Numbered from the stretch's first letter, positions 10,076 through 20,912 are shown. The stretch is 64,000 bases of DNA from Methylophilus sp. DW102 (GCF_037076555.1 NZ_AP029023.1:248001-312000); one strand, 5' to 3'. Notes: generated by a model not told the origin, from the sequence alone. Numbers and translations are program-made.

Positions 10076-11365
10076 CTAACGCTGATGCAAAGGAACGAAT
10101 TCCCGACGTTCAGACCCCACATACAACTGGCGAGGGCGGCCAATTTTCTGTTCGGGGTCGGCGTTCATTTCACACCATTGTGAAATCCAGCCTGCAGTGC
10201 GGGCCAGGGCAAAAATCGCCGTAAACATCGAATTGGGGATGCCCATGGCGCGCATGACGATGCCGCTGTAGAAGTCCACGTTTGGATAGAGTTTGCGGGA
10301 AACGAAGTATTCGTCCTCAAGCGCAATTTTTTCCAGTTCCATCGCCAGTTTGAACATCGGGTCATCGTGCAGGCCCAGTTCGTTGAGCACTTCATGGCAG
10401 GTTTTGCGCATGATAGAAGCGCGGGGGTCCATGTTGCGGTAAACGCGGTGGCCAAAGCCCATCAGGCGGAAGCTGTCGGTTTTGTCTTTGGCGCGTTTGA
10501 TAAATTCGCCGATGCGGCTGACGTCGCCGATTTCTTCCAGCATGTTAAGTGTGGCTTCGTTGGCGCCACCGTGTGAGGGGCCCCATAGCGAGGCGATGCC
10601 GGCTGCGATGCAGGCAAACGGGTTGGCGCCGCTGGAGCCGACCAGACGCACGGTAGAGGTAGAAGCATTTTGCTCGTGATCTGCGTGCAGAATCAGAATC
10701 CGCTCAAACGCACGGGCCAGAATCGGGTTGGGCACATAGTCTTCACAGGGCGTGGCGAACATCATGTGCATAAAGTTTTCGGCGTAGCCCAATTTGTTTT
10801 TGGGATACATGAATGGCTGGCCAATGTTGTACTTGTAGCTCCAGGCGGCAATGGTGGGGACTTTGGCCAGCAGGCGCATGGCGGCCACTTTCCGTGATTC
10901 CGGGTCGGCCACATTGTTGTTGTCTGGATAGAAGGCCGCCATGGCGCCTACGACCGCGATCATGACCGCCATCGGGTGCGCATCGCGGCGGAACCCACGG
11001 AATACATTGCTCATCTGGTCGTGCAGCATGGTGTGTTCGCTGATGGTGCTCACGAATTCCTCACGTTGATTGTTATCCGGCAGTTCGCCGTGCAGCAACA
11101 GGTGCGAGACCTCAAGGAAGTCACAGTTCTCGGCCAGTTGCTCAATCGGATAGCCACGGTAGTAAAGCAACCCTTTTTCACCATCAATAAAGGTAATGCC
11201 AGATGTACACGATGCGGTAGACATGAAGCCAGGATCAAACGTGAAATAACCATGTTTGCCCAAGCTGCGGATATCAATCACATCCGTGCCCAGTGAGCCT
11301 TTTAATACTGGTAGCTCAATTGCGCTACTATCGTTGTCAAATGTAATGGTCGCCTTGGTAGCCAT
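10076..11365 (-). CDS. gltA: Citrate synthase (type II)
   Basis: Citrate synthase condenses acetyl-CoA and oxaloacetate at the entry of the TCA cycle. The 429-residue protein is full length, with catalytic His in GPSHGGANE, the second catalytic His in [14 protein letters not shown], and the catalytic Asp region [16 protein letters not shown]. Its length and N-terminal extension mark the hexameric, NADH-sensitive Gram-negative type. In methylotrophs lacking a complete TCA cycle this enzyme mainly serves biosynthesis; that is context, not read from the sequence. Confidence 0.98.
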   Translation of the reverse strand: MATKATITFDNDSSAIELPVLKGSLGTDVIDIRSLGKHGYFTFDPGFMSTASCTSGITFIDGEKGLLYYRGYPIEQLAENCDFLEVSHLLLHGELPDNNQREEFVSTISEHTMLHDQMSNVFRGFRRDAHPMAVMIAVVGAMAAFYPDNNNVADPESRKVAAMRLLAKVPTIAAWSYKYNIGQPFMYPKNKLGYAENFMHMMFATPCEDYVPNPILARAFERILILHADHEQNASTSTVRLVGSSGANPFACIAAGIASLWGPSHGGANEATLNMLEEIGDVSRIGEFIKRAKDKTDSFRLMGFGHRVYRNMDPRASIMRKTCHEVLNELGLHDDPMFKLAMELEKIALEDEYFVSRKLYPNVDFYSGIVMRAMGIPNSMFTAIFALARTAGWISQWCEMNADPEQKIGRPRQLYVGSERREFVPLHQR

Positions 11366-11420
11366 AACGTACTCAGTCTTTAATCAAGTTGGTTAAATTA
11401 TACGCAATCGTTTTGTTTTA

Positions 11421-11438
11421 TCACCGCTTGTGCGGTGA
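11421..11438. repeat. Perfect hairpin upstream of gltA
   Basis: A 7-bp perfect inverted repeat (TCACCGC, loop TTGT, GCGGTGA) lies 56 bases upstream of the gltA start, in the 183-base gap after anmK. A second inverted repeat further right (GCACCAG/CTGGTGC, about 11475-11502) followed on the minus strand by a T-rich stretch could be the anmK terminator. Confidence 0.5.
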
Positions 11439-11548
11439 CTGTCGCGGAAAAGTTAAAAAAACAATCAAAAGCCTGCACCAGATGTAATCAAGTCACTGGT
11501 GCGTTTGCACTGCTTTTGGGAATCATTGCTACGCGTCGTTGCCGGTGC

Positions 11549-12685
11549 TTAGTTGGGGTAAACGGCACCCAGAATGCGTGGCCCCGCCGCGCCGGTGACA
11601 GCGGCCAAATTGCCTGGCAAATGATCTACACAGCGTTGCGCCAGCCAGGCAAAGGCGACCGCTTCCACCCAGTCCACGCCAACGCCCAATTGATCCGTCA
11701 GCTGTATGGACTGGCCAGACAGCGCCTGCAGTCTATTCAGCAAGGCCAGATTATGGGCACCACCCCCACAGACGTAGACTTCCTGAGCCCCTGGGCAGAA
11801 TCGCGTCAGTGCATCGGTGATGCTCACTGCTGTTAACTCAAGCAAAGTACGCGCCACATTTTGTGCACTGTCGGGATACTGATGCAGCAGTTGCATTAAC
11901 CAGGTGTCGTTAAACAGGTCGCGTCCCGTACTTTTAGGTGCGGCCAGTGCAAAATAAGGATCTGCCAACATGGCATTGAGCAAGTCTGGATTAATTTTCC
12001 CGCCCGCTGCCCAGTGCCCGCCCGCATCATAGGGTTGGCCTGTGTGTTGCTGCGTCCAGGCATCCATGAGCAGGTTGCCGGGTCCCGAGTCAAAGCCTGT
12101 GACTTGTCCGTGTGCTGGCAGATCACTCAAGTTGGCAATGCCGCCGATATTAATGACGACGCGATGCCTATCTGCACTCGTAAACACCGCCTGGTGGAAG
12201 GCCGGCACTAACGGTGCACCTTGGCCGCCGGCGGCAATATCGCGACTTCTGAAGTCGCCAATGACCGTGATCCCTGTTAATTCTGCCAAGCGGGCATGGT
12301 TGCCCAATTGTATGGTGTATGCCATGCCCTCTGCCAGTGTCGGACAGTGCCGGATGGTCTGGCCATGGCAACCGATGGCTGTCACGGCCTCGGCACGGAT
12401 GTCGGCGAGCTTAAGCAGTTGCTTGACGGCTTGCGCGTAGAGTTCTGCGAGCTGGTTAGCAACCACTGCGGCCTCGTGTAACTCGTTATTGGCGGGCGTG
12501 TGCAAGGCCAGTAGGCGCTGTTTAAGCGCGTCAGGGTAGGGCAGAAAATAGGTGGCCGTTTGTGTCAGTTGCTCGCCCCGTTGCGAGGTGAGCACGGCAT
12601 CCACCCCGTCCAGGCTGGTACCGGACATCAGTCCAATAAACAAACGTGGCTGGGAGCGATCGGCAGAAACTTGCATGGGTGTCAT
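11549..12685 (-). CDS. anmK: Anhydro-N-acetylmuramic acid kinase AnmK
   Basis: AnmK hydrolyses and phosphorylates 1,6-anhydro-MurNAc to MurNAc-6-phosphate in peptidoglycan recycling, acting on products of lytic transglycosylases such as MltA at 2132. The protein has the ASKHA-fold signature GLMSGTSLDGVDAVL near the N-terminus, GCHGQTIRH, INIGGIANLS, the phosphate loop GFDSGPGN and VCGGGAHN. The start at 12685 (MTPMQVSAD, 378 residues) has a GGAG site; a frame open to 12721 is longer than the family needs. It is divergent from tyrS. Confidence 0.95.
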   Translation of the reverse strand: MTPMQVSADRSQPRLFIGLMSGTSLDGVDAVLTSQRGEQLTQTATYFLPYPDALKQRLLALHTPANNELHEAAVVANQLAELYAQAVKQLLKLADIRAEAVTAIGCHGQTIRHCPTLAEGMAYTIQLGNHARLAELTGITVIGDFRSRDIAAGGQGAPLVPAFHQAVFTSADRHRVVINIGGIANLSDLPAHGQVTGFDSGPGNLLMDAWTQQHTGQPYDAGGHWAAGGKINPDLLNAMLADPYFALAAPKSTGRDLFNDTWLMQLLHQYPDSAQNVARTLLELTAVSITDALTRFCPGAQEVYVCGGGAHNLALLNRLQALSGQSIQLTDQLGVGVDWVEAVAFAWLAQRCVDHLPGNLAAVTGAAGPRILGAVYPN

Positions 12686-12800
12686 TTTAACACTGCTCCA
12701 GCCGCGCTTACAGAAATGCATGGGATTACGTTAAAATAGCTGTTTTACTTATTTGAGACGGTGCCATCAGTGCGCATCGTTGTATTTGACGGATACCCGC

Positions 12801-14039
12801 ATGACCGATACCAAACAACCCTCATCTGAAGTGCCAGCATTGAGCCCAGAAATTGCCAAGGCGTTGGCCATTATCAAGCGTGGCGCAGATGAGTTACTGA
12901 TCGAGCAGGAGCTGGTCGAGAAACTGAAAACAGGCAAGCCGTTACGTGTGAAAGCAGGCTTTGACCCTACCGCGCCCGACTTGCACCTGGGTCATACCGT
13001 CCTCATTAATAAATTGCGCCAGTTGCAGGATCTGGGCCATCAGATTTTATTCCTGATCGGTGACTTTACCGGCATGATTGGTGACCCAACGGGCAAAAGC
13101 GCCACTCGTCCACCCTTAACCGTGGAGCAGGTCAAGGCCAACGCCGATACCTATGCCGCACAAGTCTTCAAAATACTGGATCCCACCAAAACCGAGATTG
13201 TTTTTAACTCCAACTGGTTAAGTGAACTCGGTGCGGCGGGGATGATCAAGCTGGCTGCCAGCCATACCGTGGCCCGCATGCTGGAGCGCGATGACTTCTC
13301 CAAACGCTTCAAGGGTAATCAACCGATTGCGATTCACGAGTTTCTGTACCCGTTACTGCAAGGATATGATTCGGTCGCCCTGCAAGCGGATCTTGAGCTC
13401 GGTGGTACCGACCAGAAGTTTAACCTGCTCATGGGGCGTGAGTTGCAAAAGCAGGCCGGCCAGTCGCAGCAATGTGTGCTGATGATGCCGTTGCTGGAAG
13501 GGTTGGATGGCGTCAATAAAATGTCTAAATCACTCGGTAACTACATTGGCATTAGCGAGGCGCCAGAGACTATTTTTGCCAAGATCATGTCGATTTCAGA
13601 TGAACTGATGTGGCGCTATATTGATTTGCTCTCTTTTGCGACGCTGGAAACCATTGCCGAATGGAAGGCGCAAGTCGCCAGTGGCGCAAACCCCCGCAAT
13701 ATCAAGGTCGGCTTTGCCCAAGAAATTGTGGCGCGTTTCCATGGTCAAGCCGCGGCTGAAAAAGCCTTGCAGGACTTCCAGACCCGTGCCAAAGGCGGCA
13801 TCCCGGATGACGTGCCCGAAGTTGAAGTGACCATTGAAGGCGAGAGCATCGGCATTAGCCAATTGTTAAAACAGGCGGGCTTGGTTGAAAGCACCAGTGA
13901 AGCCATGCGCGCAGTGCAGCAAGGAGGCGTCAAGCTCGACAGCGTCAAGGTGGATGATAAGAATCTGCCTTTGACTAAAGGTGTGACAGTGATCGCACAG
14001 GTGGGTAAACGTAAATTTGCCAAGATCACAATCAGGTGA
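12801..14039 (+). CDS. tyrS: Tyrosyl-tRNA synthetase
   Basis: TyrS charges tRNA-Tyr. The protein has the class I motifs as HLGH (in [14 protein letters not shown]) and KMSKS (NKMSKSLGN), then a C-terminal S4-type RNA-binding domain (about 345-412, [17 protein letters not shown]). The arrangement matches the second TyrS subfamily (TyrZ-like). The start at 12801 ([10 protein letters not shown], 412 residues) is preferred; the frame is open back to 12753. Confidence 0.97.
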   Translation: MTDTKQPSSEVPALSPEIAKALAIIKRGADELLIEQELVEKLKTGKPLRVKAGFDPTAPDLHLGHTVLINKLRQLQDLGHQILFLIGDFTGMIGDPTGKSATRPPLTVEQVKANADTYAAQVFKILDPTKTEIVFNSNWLSELGAAGMIKLAASHTVARMLERDDFSKRFKGNQPIAIHEFLYPLLQGYDSVALQADLELGGTDQKFNLLMGRELQKQAGQSQQCVLMMPLLEGLDGVNKMSKSLGNYIGISEAPETIFAKIMSISDELMWRYIDLLSFATLETIAEWKAQVASGANPRNIKVGFAQEIVARFHGQAAAEKALQDFQTRAKGGIPDDVPEVEVTIEGESIGISQLLKQAGLVESTSEAMRAVQQGGVKLDSVKVDDKNLPLTKGVTVIAQVGKRKFAKITIR

Positions 14040-14054
14040 TTTGAGCTGAGAAAC

Positions 14055-14082
14055 AAAAAAGGCCGCATCTGCGGCCTTTTTT
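14055..14082. terminator. Bidirectional terminator between tyrS and rpoN
   Basis: The stem GGCCGC (14061-14066) with GCGGCC (14071-14076) is flanked by six A and six T residues, so it serves both the rightward tyrS and the leftward rpoN. Confidence 0.9.
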
Positions 14083-14084
14083 GT

Positions 14085-15629
14085 TTAGAGCGTTTTGCGC
14101 AAGTTCGCGGGCGGAATATTCAGGGACTCGCGATATTTGGCTATGGTACGGCGGGCAACGACGATACCTTGTTGTGCCAGTGTGTCGGTGATCTGGTTGT
14201 CCGACAAAGGCTTTTTCGGGTTTTCTTCGGCCACCATTTGCTTGATCAAGGCGCGGATAGCGGTGGCAGAGCAGGAGCCGCCTGCATCTGTGGCCACCGA
14301 GCTGCCAAAGAAGTATTTGAGTTCATAGACGCCACGCGGTGTGAGCATATACTTATGCGTGGTGACGCGGGAAACTGTGCTTTCATGCAAGTCGAGTTCT
14401 TCGGCGATTTCACGCAGCACCAGTGGCCGCATGGCAATTTCACCATGTTCAAAGAAGTTGCGCTGGCGATCTACAATGGCTTGTGACACGCGCAAAATGG
14501 TCGAGAAGCGCTGCTGGATATTTTTAATCATCCACTTGGCTTCCTGCATCTGGCTTTGCAGGTATTGGCCTGAACTCTCGCGGTTGCGCTTGAGGATGTC
14601 CGCATACATCTGGTTGATGCGCAGTTTGGGGATCACGCCATCATTTAAAGAGGCGACCCAAATGCCCTTGATTTTTTTAACCACCACATCGTGCTGGATA
14701 AAGTGATCGTGACTAAAGCTGGAAAACTCGCTGCCGGGTCTGGGGTTTTGCTGGCGGATCAGGTGCTGCGCCGCCTTGAGTACCGCTTCATCGCAACCAA
14801 GCACCTTGCGCAGTTTGACAAAGTCTTTGTTGGCCAGCAGCGCCAGGTGGTCTTTGGCAATGGCAATGGCGGTTTGCAAGTGTGGCGTTTCTTGCGGCAA
14901 ACGCGTCAGTTGCAAGAGCAGGCACTCGCGTAAATCGCGCGCACCTACGCCTACAGGGTCCAGATTCTGGATCAGCTTGAGGGCGGTTTCCAGTTCCAGC
15001 AGCTCGACCTCAAGTTCGAGTGGCAAGTGCTCCACAATCTCCTGCAGATCTTGCTCCAGATAGCCATCATCAGTGATGCTATCCAGTAGCAGTTTGACCA
15101 GGCTCATGTCACGTTGCGATAAATGTGCCAGTTGTATCTGATCAATCAGATGCTCGCGCAAACTGATGCTGGTGGTTTCCTGTCTGGAAAAGTCACTGTC
15201 TTCGTCTTCCTGATGATTGCGTCCGGCTTCGTCCCAGTTGCTGGTGCTGCCAAACTCTTCATAATCATCTTCAAACTCTGGCGGCGTGAATTCCTCGTTT
15301 AAATTGGGCAGGTCGCTCTCGCTCCCGCCCAGCTCATCGTGCAAGTCTTCACGCAGACTTTCTGCCGGTGCGGTGATCTCTTGCTGCGTTGCCATGTCAA
15401 ACGAGCTGGCATCTGTCGGCTCAGCTTCTACAGTGGGGGGAGGCGGTGTGTTATCTTCAAACTCGCCTTCTTCACCGTCTGACATTTCCAGTAACGGGTT
15501 TTCCTGCAGGATGGTTTCCAGTTCCTGGTTCAGTTCCAGCGTGGAAAGTTGCAGCAAACGGATCGATTGCTGCAGCTGCGGCGTCAGCGCCAGATTTTGC
15601 GAAATACGTAATTGCAGGTTCTGTTTCAT
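14085..15629 (-). CDS. rpoN: RNA polymerase sigma-54 factor RpoN
   Basis: RpoN directs polymerase to -24/-12 promoters and needs enhancer-binding ATPases. The 514-residue protein has the Gln/Leu-rich activator region I (LRISQNLALTPQLQQSIRLLQLS), an acidic region II (about 50-165), the core-binding domain and the DNA-binding end with the RpoN box as ARRTIAKYRE close to the C-terminus. It follows lptB by six bases, the common lptA-lptB-rpoN arrangement of proteobacteria. Confidence 0.97.
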   Translation of the reverse strand: MKQNLQLRISQNLALTPQLQQSIRLLQLSTLELNQELETILQENPLLEMSDGEEGEFEDNTPPPPTVEAEPTDASSFDMATQQEITAPAESLREDLHDELGGSESDLPNLNEEFTPPEFEDDYEEFGSTSNWDEAGRNHQEDEDSDFSRQETTSISLREHLIDQIQLAHLSQRDMSLVKLLLDSITDDGYLEQDLQEIVEHLPLELEVELLELETALKLIQNLDPVGVGARDLRECLLLQLTRLPQETPHLQTAIAIAKDHLALLANKDFVKLRKVLGCDEAVLKAAQHLIRQQNPRPGSEFSSFSHDHFIQHDVVVKKIKGIWVASLNDGVIPKLRINQMYADILKRNRESSGQYLQSQMQEAKWMIKNIQQRFSTILRVSQAIVDRQRNFFEHGEIAMRPLVLREIAEELDLHESTVSRVTTHKYMLTPRGVYELKYFFGSSVATDAGGSCSATAIRALIKQMVAEENPKKPLSDNQITDTLAQQGIVVARRTIAKYRESLNIPPANLRKTL

Positions 15630-15635
15630 GACGGA

Positions 15636-16379
15636 TTACAGCCTAAAATTCTTGCCCAGATACACTTCACGCACACCTTCATTCTGAATGATTTCATCGG
15701 GCGTGCCTGCTGCAAACACAGCGCCTTCATTGACAATATAAGCGCGGTCACAGATATCCAGCGTTTCGCGCACATTGTGGTCGGTGATTAAAATACCAAT
15801 ATTCTGACTGCTCAGGTAGCGGATGATTTTCTGGATTTCGATCACCGCAATCGGATCAATCCCGGCGAACGGTTCATCCAGCAAAATAAATTTAGGGTCA
15901 GTGGCCAGGCAGCGCGCAATTTCAACGCGTCGACGTTCGCCGCCAGACAAGCTGACGGCCTGACTGTTGCGGATGTGCTGGATATGCAATTGATCCAGCA
16001 AGGACTCAAGCCTCGCCTCACGCTGCTCTTCCGTATAGGGACGGGTTTCAAGAATGGCGAGTATGTTGTCGGTTACGCTGAGCTTGCGGAAAATGGATGC
16101 TTCTTGGGGCAGATAAGCCAGGCCCATGCGCGCGCGCTCATGCATGGGCGCGCGGCTCACGTCGGCGCCATTCAGCGTAATGTTGCCTTCATCCAGCGCA
16201 ACCAACCCGACAATCATGTAAAAGCTGGTGGTTTTGCCTGCCCCGTTGGGACCCAGCAAGCCGATCACTTCGCCACTGCGTAACTCAAGCGTCGTGTTTT
16301 TGACCACGGTACGGCCCTGATAGGTTTTTTTCAGGCGGTTAACCTGCAAATGGTTCTGATCTGCTGCCATGGTTTCCAT
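15636..16379 (-). CDS. lptB: LPS export ABC transporter ATP-binding protein LptB
   Basis: LptB powers LptFG to extract lipopolysaccharide from the inner membrane. The 247-residue protein shows Walker A (GPNGAGKTT), the Q-loop region, the signature LSGGERRR and Walker B ([12 protein letters not shown]) followed by the switch His (ITDHNV). The start may be 16379 or, three codons later, 16370. It lies eight bases after lptA and just before rpoN. Confidence 0.97.
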   Translation of the reverse strand: METMAADQNHLQVNRLKKTYQGRTVVKNTTLELRSGEVIGLLGPNGAGKTTSFYMIVGLVALDEGNITLNGADVSRAPMHERARMGLAYLPQEASIFRKLSVTDNILAILETRPYTEEQREARLESLLDQLHIQHIRNSQAVSLSGGERRRVEIARCLATDPKFILLDEPFAGIDPIAVIEIQKIIRYLSSQNIGILITDHNVRETLDICDRAYIVNEGAVFAAGTPDEIIQNEGVREVYLGKNFRL

Positions 16380-16387
16380 CTTTATGC

Positions 16388-17038
16388 TTACTCTTTGCCT
16401 TGCTCACCAGTGTTTTCGGCAGGGGCAGGTTCGACCTTGAGTTGCAAGGAGCGATTCATCCGTAACCCCTGTTGAGAGGTTGGCTTGTTGTCAATGACAG
16501 GTGGTGTGGTTTTATTTTTAGGCTGTATGGTGGCCTTGACGCGGCTGCCAGCCGTCCCGTTCGGGTTGGCTTTGGTGCCGCCAATCACCTCGGCATACTC
16601 GGCGTTGGCGTCGTAGCTGATGTAGTCCCCGGTCACGATGTCTTCACCACGTTTAACCCAGGCATTGGTATACAGTTGCACTTTATCCATGCGGGCGTTG
16701 TATTCGATACGTTGACCACTGCCTTGCATCCACTCGTCTTTACCGGTACGTTTTTGCTTGAATGTGGTGGGGTTGCCGGTACAGGTGCTATGTTGAAAGC
16801 CGTCCTGATCCTCGCGTACGATCATTTTGTCCGCCTTGATTTGCAAAGTGCCCTGATTAAGAATCACGTTGCCCGTGTAGATACTGATTTTTTTAGCATC
16901 GTTCACGGTCACGGTATCCGCCTCAAGCTCTATCGGTTGATCTCGGTCGGATTCTTCGGCCAGCACACTCAGCGGCATGGACAATAGCGCCCATACGCTC
17001 ATGCAGATCGCTAAAAATAAGGGCTTGTGCGTGTTCAA
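16388..17038 (-). CDS. lptA: LPS transport periplasmic protein LptA
   Basis: LptA polymerises into the periplasmic beta-jellyroll bridge that carries LPS from LptC to LptD. The 216-residue protein has a signal peptide cut after VLA (about residue 27) and the OstA/LptA core with [22 protein letters not shown] (written here in two parts: IELEADTV and [19 protein letters not shown]). Translation appears to start at TTG 17038, seven bases after a GGAG site. It sits between lptC and lptB. Confidence 0.94.
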   Translation of the reverse strand: MNTHKPLFLAICMSVWALLSMPLSVLAEESDRDQPIELEADTVTVNDAKKISIYTGNVILNQGTLQIKADKMIVREDQDGFQHSTCTGNPTTFKQKRTGKDEWMQGSGQRIEYNARMDKVQLYTNAWVKRGEDIVTGDYISYDANAEYAEVIGGTKANPNGTAGSRVKATIQPKNKTTPPVIDNKPTSQQGLRMNRSLQLKVEPAPAENTGEQGKE

Positions 17039-17060
17039 CTCATTTCTCCATAATCAACGG

Positions 17061-17684
17061 TCATTGGCGTTCTGTGTTTGACGCCTGGGCCGGGCTTGCC
17101 AAATTGCTGGCGACGGGTGGACGCTCATAATGCACATGTACCCGGTTAAACAATTGCATGGTATCAGCCCGGTTATCAAAACGCATGCCCGTGCCTGTAA
17201 TCACTGTCGCCGGTTTTTGGCGGATGACCACCGGCTGGTCTGTGTGTGCCACCTCGGTATCCGGCTCCAGCCAAAGCCGCTCGGTTTGCATTTGTGTTTC
17301 TGGCTTGGTGGCGGAGGCTTGGCGGATCACCTTGACCTGTTTGCTAAACTCGACCAGTTTACCATTGGCGGAAACACGTCCTTGCTGACCATAAATTTGC
17401 GTGTAAGGCTTGTTCAGGCCAAACTGGGTAAAGCGTGGCCGCTGCAATTCTGTATAGTCATTGGCAGGAAAGTGGCGCATTTTTGCGGCCGCCAGCACAT
17501 ATTTGGTATTACCGGACGCATCCGTGCGGGTACTCACAAAGTTGTACAACATGTAGTCCGGCGCTTGGCGATTAAGTATGTTCATTTTGAGTGCTTGCTC
17601 TTGCACATTCTGGTTAATCCAGAAGGTCAGCAGCGCCAGCAACAGCATTAACGCAATCGGCAACAAAATGGGGTGTTTAAGCAT
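17061..17684 (-). CDS. lptC: LPS export protein LptC
   Basis: LptC is a single-span inner-membrane protein that passes LPS from LptBFG to LptA. The 207-residue protein has the expected N-terminal span (about residues 5-23) and a jellyroll domain with the family-type DYMLYNFVSTRTDASGN and VVIRQKPATVITGTGMRFD segments, ending in a short polar tail. It lies directly after kdsD with a 25-base gap, where many proteobacteria have kdsC. Confidence 0.9.
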   Translation of the reverse strand: MLKHPILLPIALMLLLALLTFWINQNVQEQALKMNILNRQAPDYMLYNFVSTRTDASGNTKYVLAAAKMRHFPANDYTELQRPRFTQFGLNKPYTQIYGQQGRVSANGKLVEFSKQVKVIRQASATKPETQMQTERLWLEPDTEVAHTDQPVVIRQKPATVITGTGMRFDNRADTMQLFNRVHVHYERPPVASNLASPAQASNTERQ

Positions 17685-17709
17685 GCCTGAATTCTAATGC
17701 CTGTATAAG

Positions 17710-18711
17710 CTAAACGACTTTGGCTTTCAATAAGTCATGCATATTGAATGCCCCTACCAACTGCCCTTGGGCATCGACTGCCAAAAAGCCATTTATTTTG
17801 TGCTGCTCCATCATGTTAACTGCTTCAACCGCCATCTGATTCGTCTCCAGCAAATACGGCTGTTTGTTCATCACGGTATCAATGGATGCCTGTGGATTGT
17901 TCTTGCCCTGCATAAACAAGCGGCGCAAATCGCCATCGGTAAAAATGCCTATTGGGCGTTGCGCGTGGTCCACAATAGCCGTGAAGCCCATGCCCTTGAG
18001 TGAAATTTGCGTGATGGCTTCCTGAATGGAGGCGTGTTGATCAATTTGGGGCACGGCCTCGCCGGTGCGCATGACATCCCTGATGCGCACCAGTAGCCGT
18101 CTGCCCAAGCTGCCACCGGGATGCGAACGGGCGAAGTCTTCCGCAGTGAACTCACGCAAATCCAGCACGCAGAGTGCTAAAGCATCGCCAAGGGCCAAGG
18201 CCGCTGTCGTGCTGGCTGTGGGAGCCAAGCCGAGTGGGCAAGCCTCATGGCTCACGGCAGCACTCAAATGCACTTCCGACTCACGTGACAAGGTGGAGTC
18301 TTCGCTGCCCGTGATGCTCAACACCCGAGCACCGATGCGGCGGATCGCCGGTAAAATATTAATAATTTCATCACTCTCGCCAGAATTGGACAGCGCGATC
18401 ACCACATCTTCTGCCGTAATCATGCCCAAGTCGCCGTGGCTGGCCTCGGCCGGGTGCATGAAAAACGCCGGTGTGCCGGTACTGGCCAAGGTGGCCGCAA
18501 TTTTGCCGCCGATATGGCCAGATTTGCCCATGCCCGTGACCACCACCCGGCCCTTGCAGGCCAGAAGCATATGCACGGCGGCCTCAAAAGCCGAGCCAAT
18601 GCGGTCTGCCAGATGCCTGATCTCATCGGCTTCGTGCAACAACACCCCTCGTGCGCGCGACACGATATCGGGTGTTTTAACAAGATGGATGCCGGAATTT
18701 GCTGTCATCAT
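17710..18711 (-). CDS. kdsD: Arabinose-5-phosphate isomerase KdsD
   Basis: KdsD interconverts ribulose 5-phosphate and arabinose 5-phosphate, the first step of KDO synthesis for LPS. The protein has a SIS sugar isomerase domain (about 30-190, VVTGMGKSGHIGGKIAATLAS, written here as two parts: VVTGMGKSGHIGG and SNSGESDEI) followed by two CBS domains. The start at 18711 (MMTANSG, 333 residues) is preferred to the TTG at 18729. It begins a leftward run kdsD-lptC-lptA-lptB-rpoN. Confidence 0.96.
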   Translation of the reverse strand: MMTANSGIHLVKTPDIVSRARGVLLHEADEIRHLADRIGSAFEAAVHMLLACKGRVVVTGMGKSGHIGGKIAATLASTGTPAFFMHPAEASHGDLGMITAEDVVIALSNSGESDEIINILPAIRRIGARVLSITGSEDSTLSRESEVHLSAAVSHEACPLGLAPTASTTAALALGDALALCVLDLREFTAEDFARSHPGGSLGRRLLVRIRDVMRTGEAVPQIDQHASIQEAITQISLKGMGFTAIVDHAQRPIGIFTDGDLRRLFMQGKNNPQASIDTVMNKQPYLLETNQMAVEAVNMMEQHKINGFLAVDAQGQLVGAFNMHDLLKAKVV

Positions 18712-18935
18712 GGCGGGTAAGTATAACAAGCGAGTTGCCTGACAATAAAGTAAAACACCCTTTTTTTACGGTTTTTTTATTCTCAGGCACATTTTTTGCA
18801 TAAAACAAAGTTTTGTGGCACGATGCATCATCCTGAAACAATTGCGTTTCATAATAGACCTTGACCCTTCAGCGCTGGCTGATGGCGATCAAACCCCTGT
18901 TTGACCGGCTTGGTATAAATGCGTTAGAGCTTTGC

Positions 18936-20912
18936 ATGTTTGATTCCCTGATACATCTTTTATTACTGCTGACCAGCTCGGTCTTCGCCGTGGGCTTGTT
19001 CCGCATCCTCGGCTTGCCTGCCATGCTGGCCTATTTTGTCATCGGCATCGTGCTGGGCCCGCACGCCCTGGGCTTGCTGGAGGATGAAGAGTCCGGTCGC
19101 CAGGTGGCCGAGTTTGGTATCGTGTTTTTGATGTTTAGCATCGGTCTCGAGTTTAGTCTGCCTAAGCTGTATGCCATGCGAAAAACGCTGTTCGGGCTAG
19201 GGGGCGGACAGGTCGTGCTGACCTTGCTGGCCAGTCTGGTGCTGGGCAAAGTGGCCGGGCTCAGCCTGACTTCTGCTTTTATCATTGGTGCGGCCATCAC
19301 CATGTCCTCGACCGCGATTGTGTCCAAAATTCTGATGGAGCGTGTAGACCTTAACTCCAGACATGGTCGTCTCAGTATCGGCGTGCTGCTTTTCCAGGAT
19401 CTGGCCGTGATTCCGATTCTGGTGTTGATCCAGACGCTAGGCTCGCATAGCGACAATTGGCTGGATGTGTTGGGGCTGACGCTGTTCAAGTCGTCTGTAC
19501 TGCTGTTTTTACTGTTCAAGTTCGGGAAAAACATCCTTAACTTCTGGTTTGAGCTGGTGGCCAAACAGCGCTCACGCGAGTTGTTTGTGCTCAATGTGCT
19601 GATGGTGACCCTGCTGATGGCGGCAGCCACCAACTATGTCGGCTTGTCCTTTGCGCTGGGGGCCTTTGTGGCCGGGATGCTGATTTCTGAGACCAAATAC
19701 CGTTATCAGGTCGAATCAGATATTGCGCCTTTCCGCGATATCTTGCTGGGTCTGTTTTTTATCAGCGTCGGCATGCTGCTCGACGTTTCCGTATTGATCA
19801 ATCATATTGTATTGATTGTTTTCCTGTTAGCCCTGTTCCTGGTGTTCAAGATTGGCCTGATTGCCTTTTTAACCAAGTTGTATGGCTTTGAGATGGGCGT
19901 GGGTGTCCGTACCGGCATTATTCTTGGCCAGGCGGGGGAGTTCAGTTTTGTGGTGCTGGCCCTGGGCTTGCAAACGCATTTGATCGACGGCGACTCCCTA
20001 CAGCTGGTGCTGTCCGTGGCCGTGCTTTCCATGCTGGTGGCGCCATTCATTATTCAATATAACGGCAGGATTGCGCGCAAACTGGTCAAGAGTTATACGC
20101 GAAATAGCTACAAGGTGGTGGAGACTATTCAGGAGCACAGCCTCGATTTGCGCGACCATGTCATCATCTGCGGCTATGGCCGCAGTGGTCAGTATCTGGG
20201 CCGCTTTTTGCGCGAAGAAAATATCCCCTATGTGGCCCTGGATATGGATGCCAGCCGCGTTCAGGAAGCCGCCGCCGCCGGTGAAAATGTGATTTACGGC
20301 GATGCAGGCCGTCGCTCAGTGCTTGAGGCGGCCGGGCTGGCCAGGGCCAAAGCGGTGATTGTCAGCTATGCAGAAACGCGTGGCACCATGAAGGTTCTGC
20401 ATGTGATCCAGGAGAAATATCCAACCCTGCCCGTGATTGTGCGCACCCATGATGACAGTGAAATGGATTTGCTGCGAGATGCCGGGGCGGCAGAAGTGGT
20501 GCCGGAAATCTTGGAGGGTAGCCTCATGCTGGCCTCGCATGCACTGGTCACGCTGGGGATTCCGCTTAACCGCGTGGTCAAACGTATCCGTCTGTTCCGC
20601 GAAGAGCGTTACAAAATGTTCAAAGGTTACTTCCGCGGCGTGAGTGATGCGGATACGACCACCGCCGCTCTGCCACAACTGCATTCGGTAGAGATGTATA
20701 AAAACTTTTATGCGCATGGTTTGCGCCTGGACCATATCCCGTTTGAGGATTTTGCGGTCGAGGTCAAACAGCTCAGGCGTACCAATATGCCAGAACCGAT
20801 TGCACCCAGACCGGATATTATTCTCAACGAAGGCGATATTCTGGTCCTGCTCGGTAGCAATGCCGCCCTGATCGCCATGGAAGTCTATTTGATTTCTGGC
20901 CGTAAACCGTAA
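18936..20912 (+). CDS. CPA2 family K+/H+ antiporter, KefB/KefC-like
   Basis: The protein has about 12-13 membrane segments of the Na+/H+ exchanger fold, then a TrkA-N (RCK) NAD-binding domain (DHVIICGYGRSGQYLGRFL, about 420-540) and a TrkA-C domain at the end (ILNEGDILVLLGS). KefB/KefC-type proteins export K+ under RCK control; some relatives are simple cation/proton antiporters, so the substrate is not certain. The start at 18936 (MFDSLIHLL) fits the first membrane helix; the frame is open to TTG 18861. It is divergent from kdsD. Confidence 0.88.
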   Translation: MFDSLIHLLLLLTSSVFAVGLFRILGLPAMLAYFVIGIVLGPHALGLLEDEESGRQVAEFGIVFLMFSIGLEFSLPKLYAMRKTLFGLGGGQVVLTLLASLVLGKVAGLSLTSAFIIGAAITMSSTAIVSKILMERVDLNSRHGRLSIGVLLFQDLAVIPILVLIQTLGSHSDNWLDVLGLTLFKSSVLLFLLFKFGKNILNFWFELVAKQRSRELFVLNVLMVTLLMAAATNYVGLSFALGAFVAGMLISETKYRYQVESDIAPFRDILLGLFFISVGMLLDVSVLINHIVLIVFLLALFLVFKIGLIAFLTKLYGFEMGVGVRTGIILGQAGEFSFVVLALGLQTHLIDGDSLQLVLSVAVLSMLVAPFIIQYNGRIARKLVKSYTRNSYKVVETIQEHSLDLRDHVIICGYGRSGQYLGRFLREENIPYVALDMDASRVQEAAAAGENVIYGDAGRRSVLEAAGLARAKAVIVSYAETRGTMKVLHVIQEKYPTLPVIVRTHDDSEMDLLRDAGAAEVVPEILEGSLMLASHALVTLGIPLNRVVKRIRLFREERYKMFKGYFRGVSDADTTTAALPQLHSVEMYKNFYAHGLRLDHIPFEDFAVEVKQLRRTNMPEPIAPRPDIILNEGDILVLLGSNAALIAMEVYLISGRKP

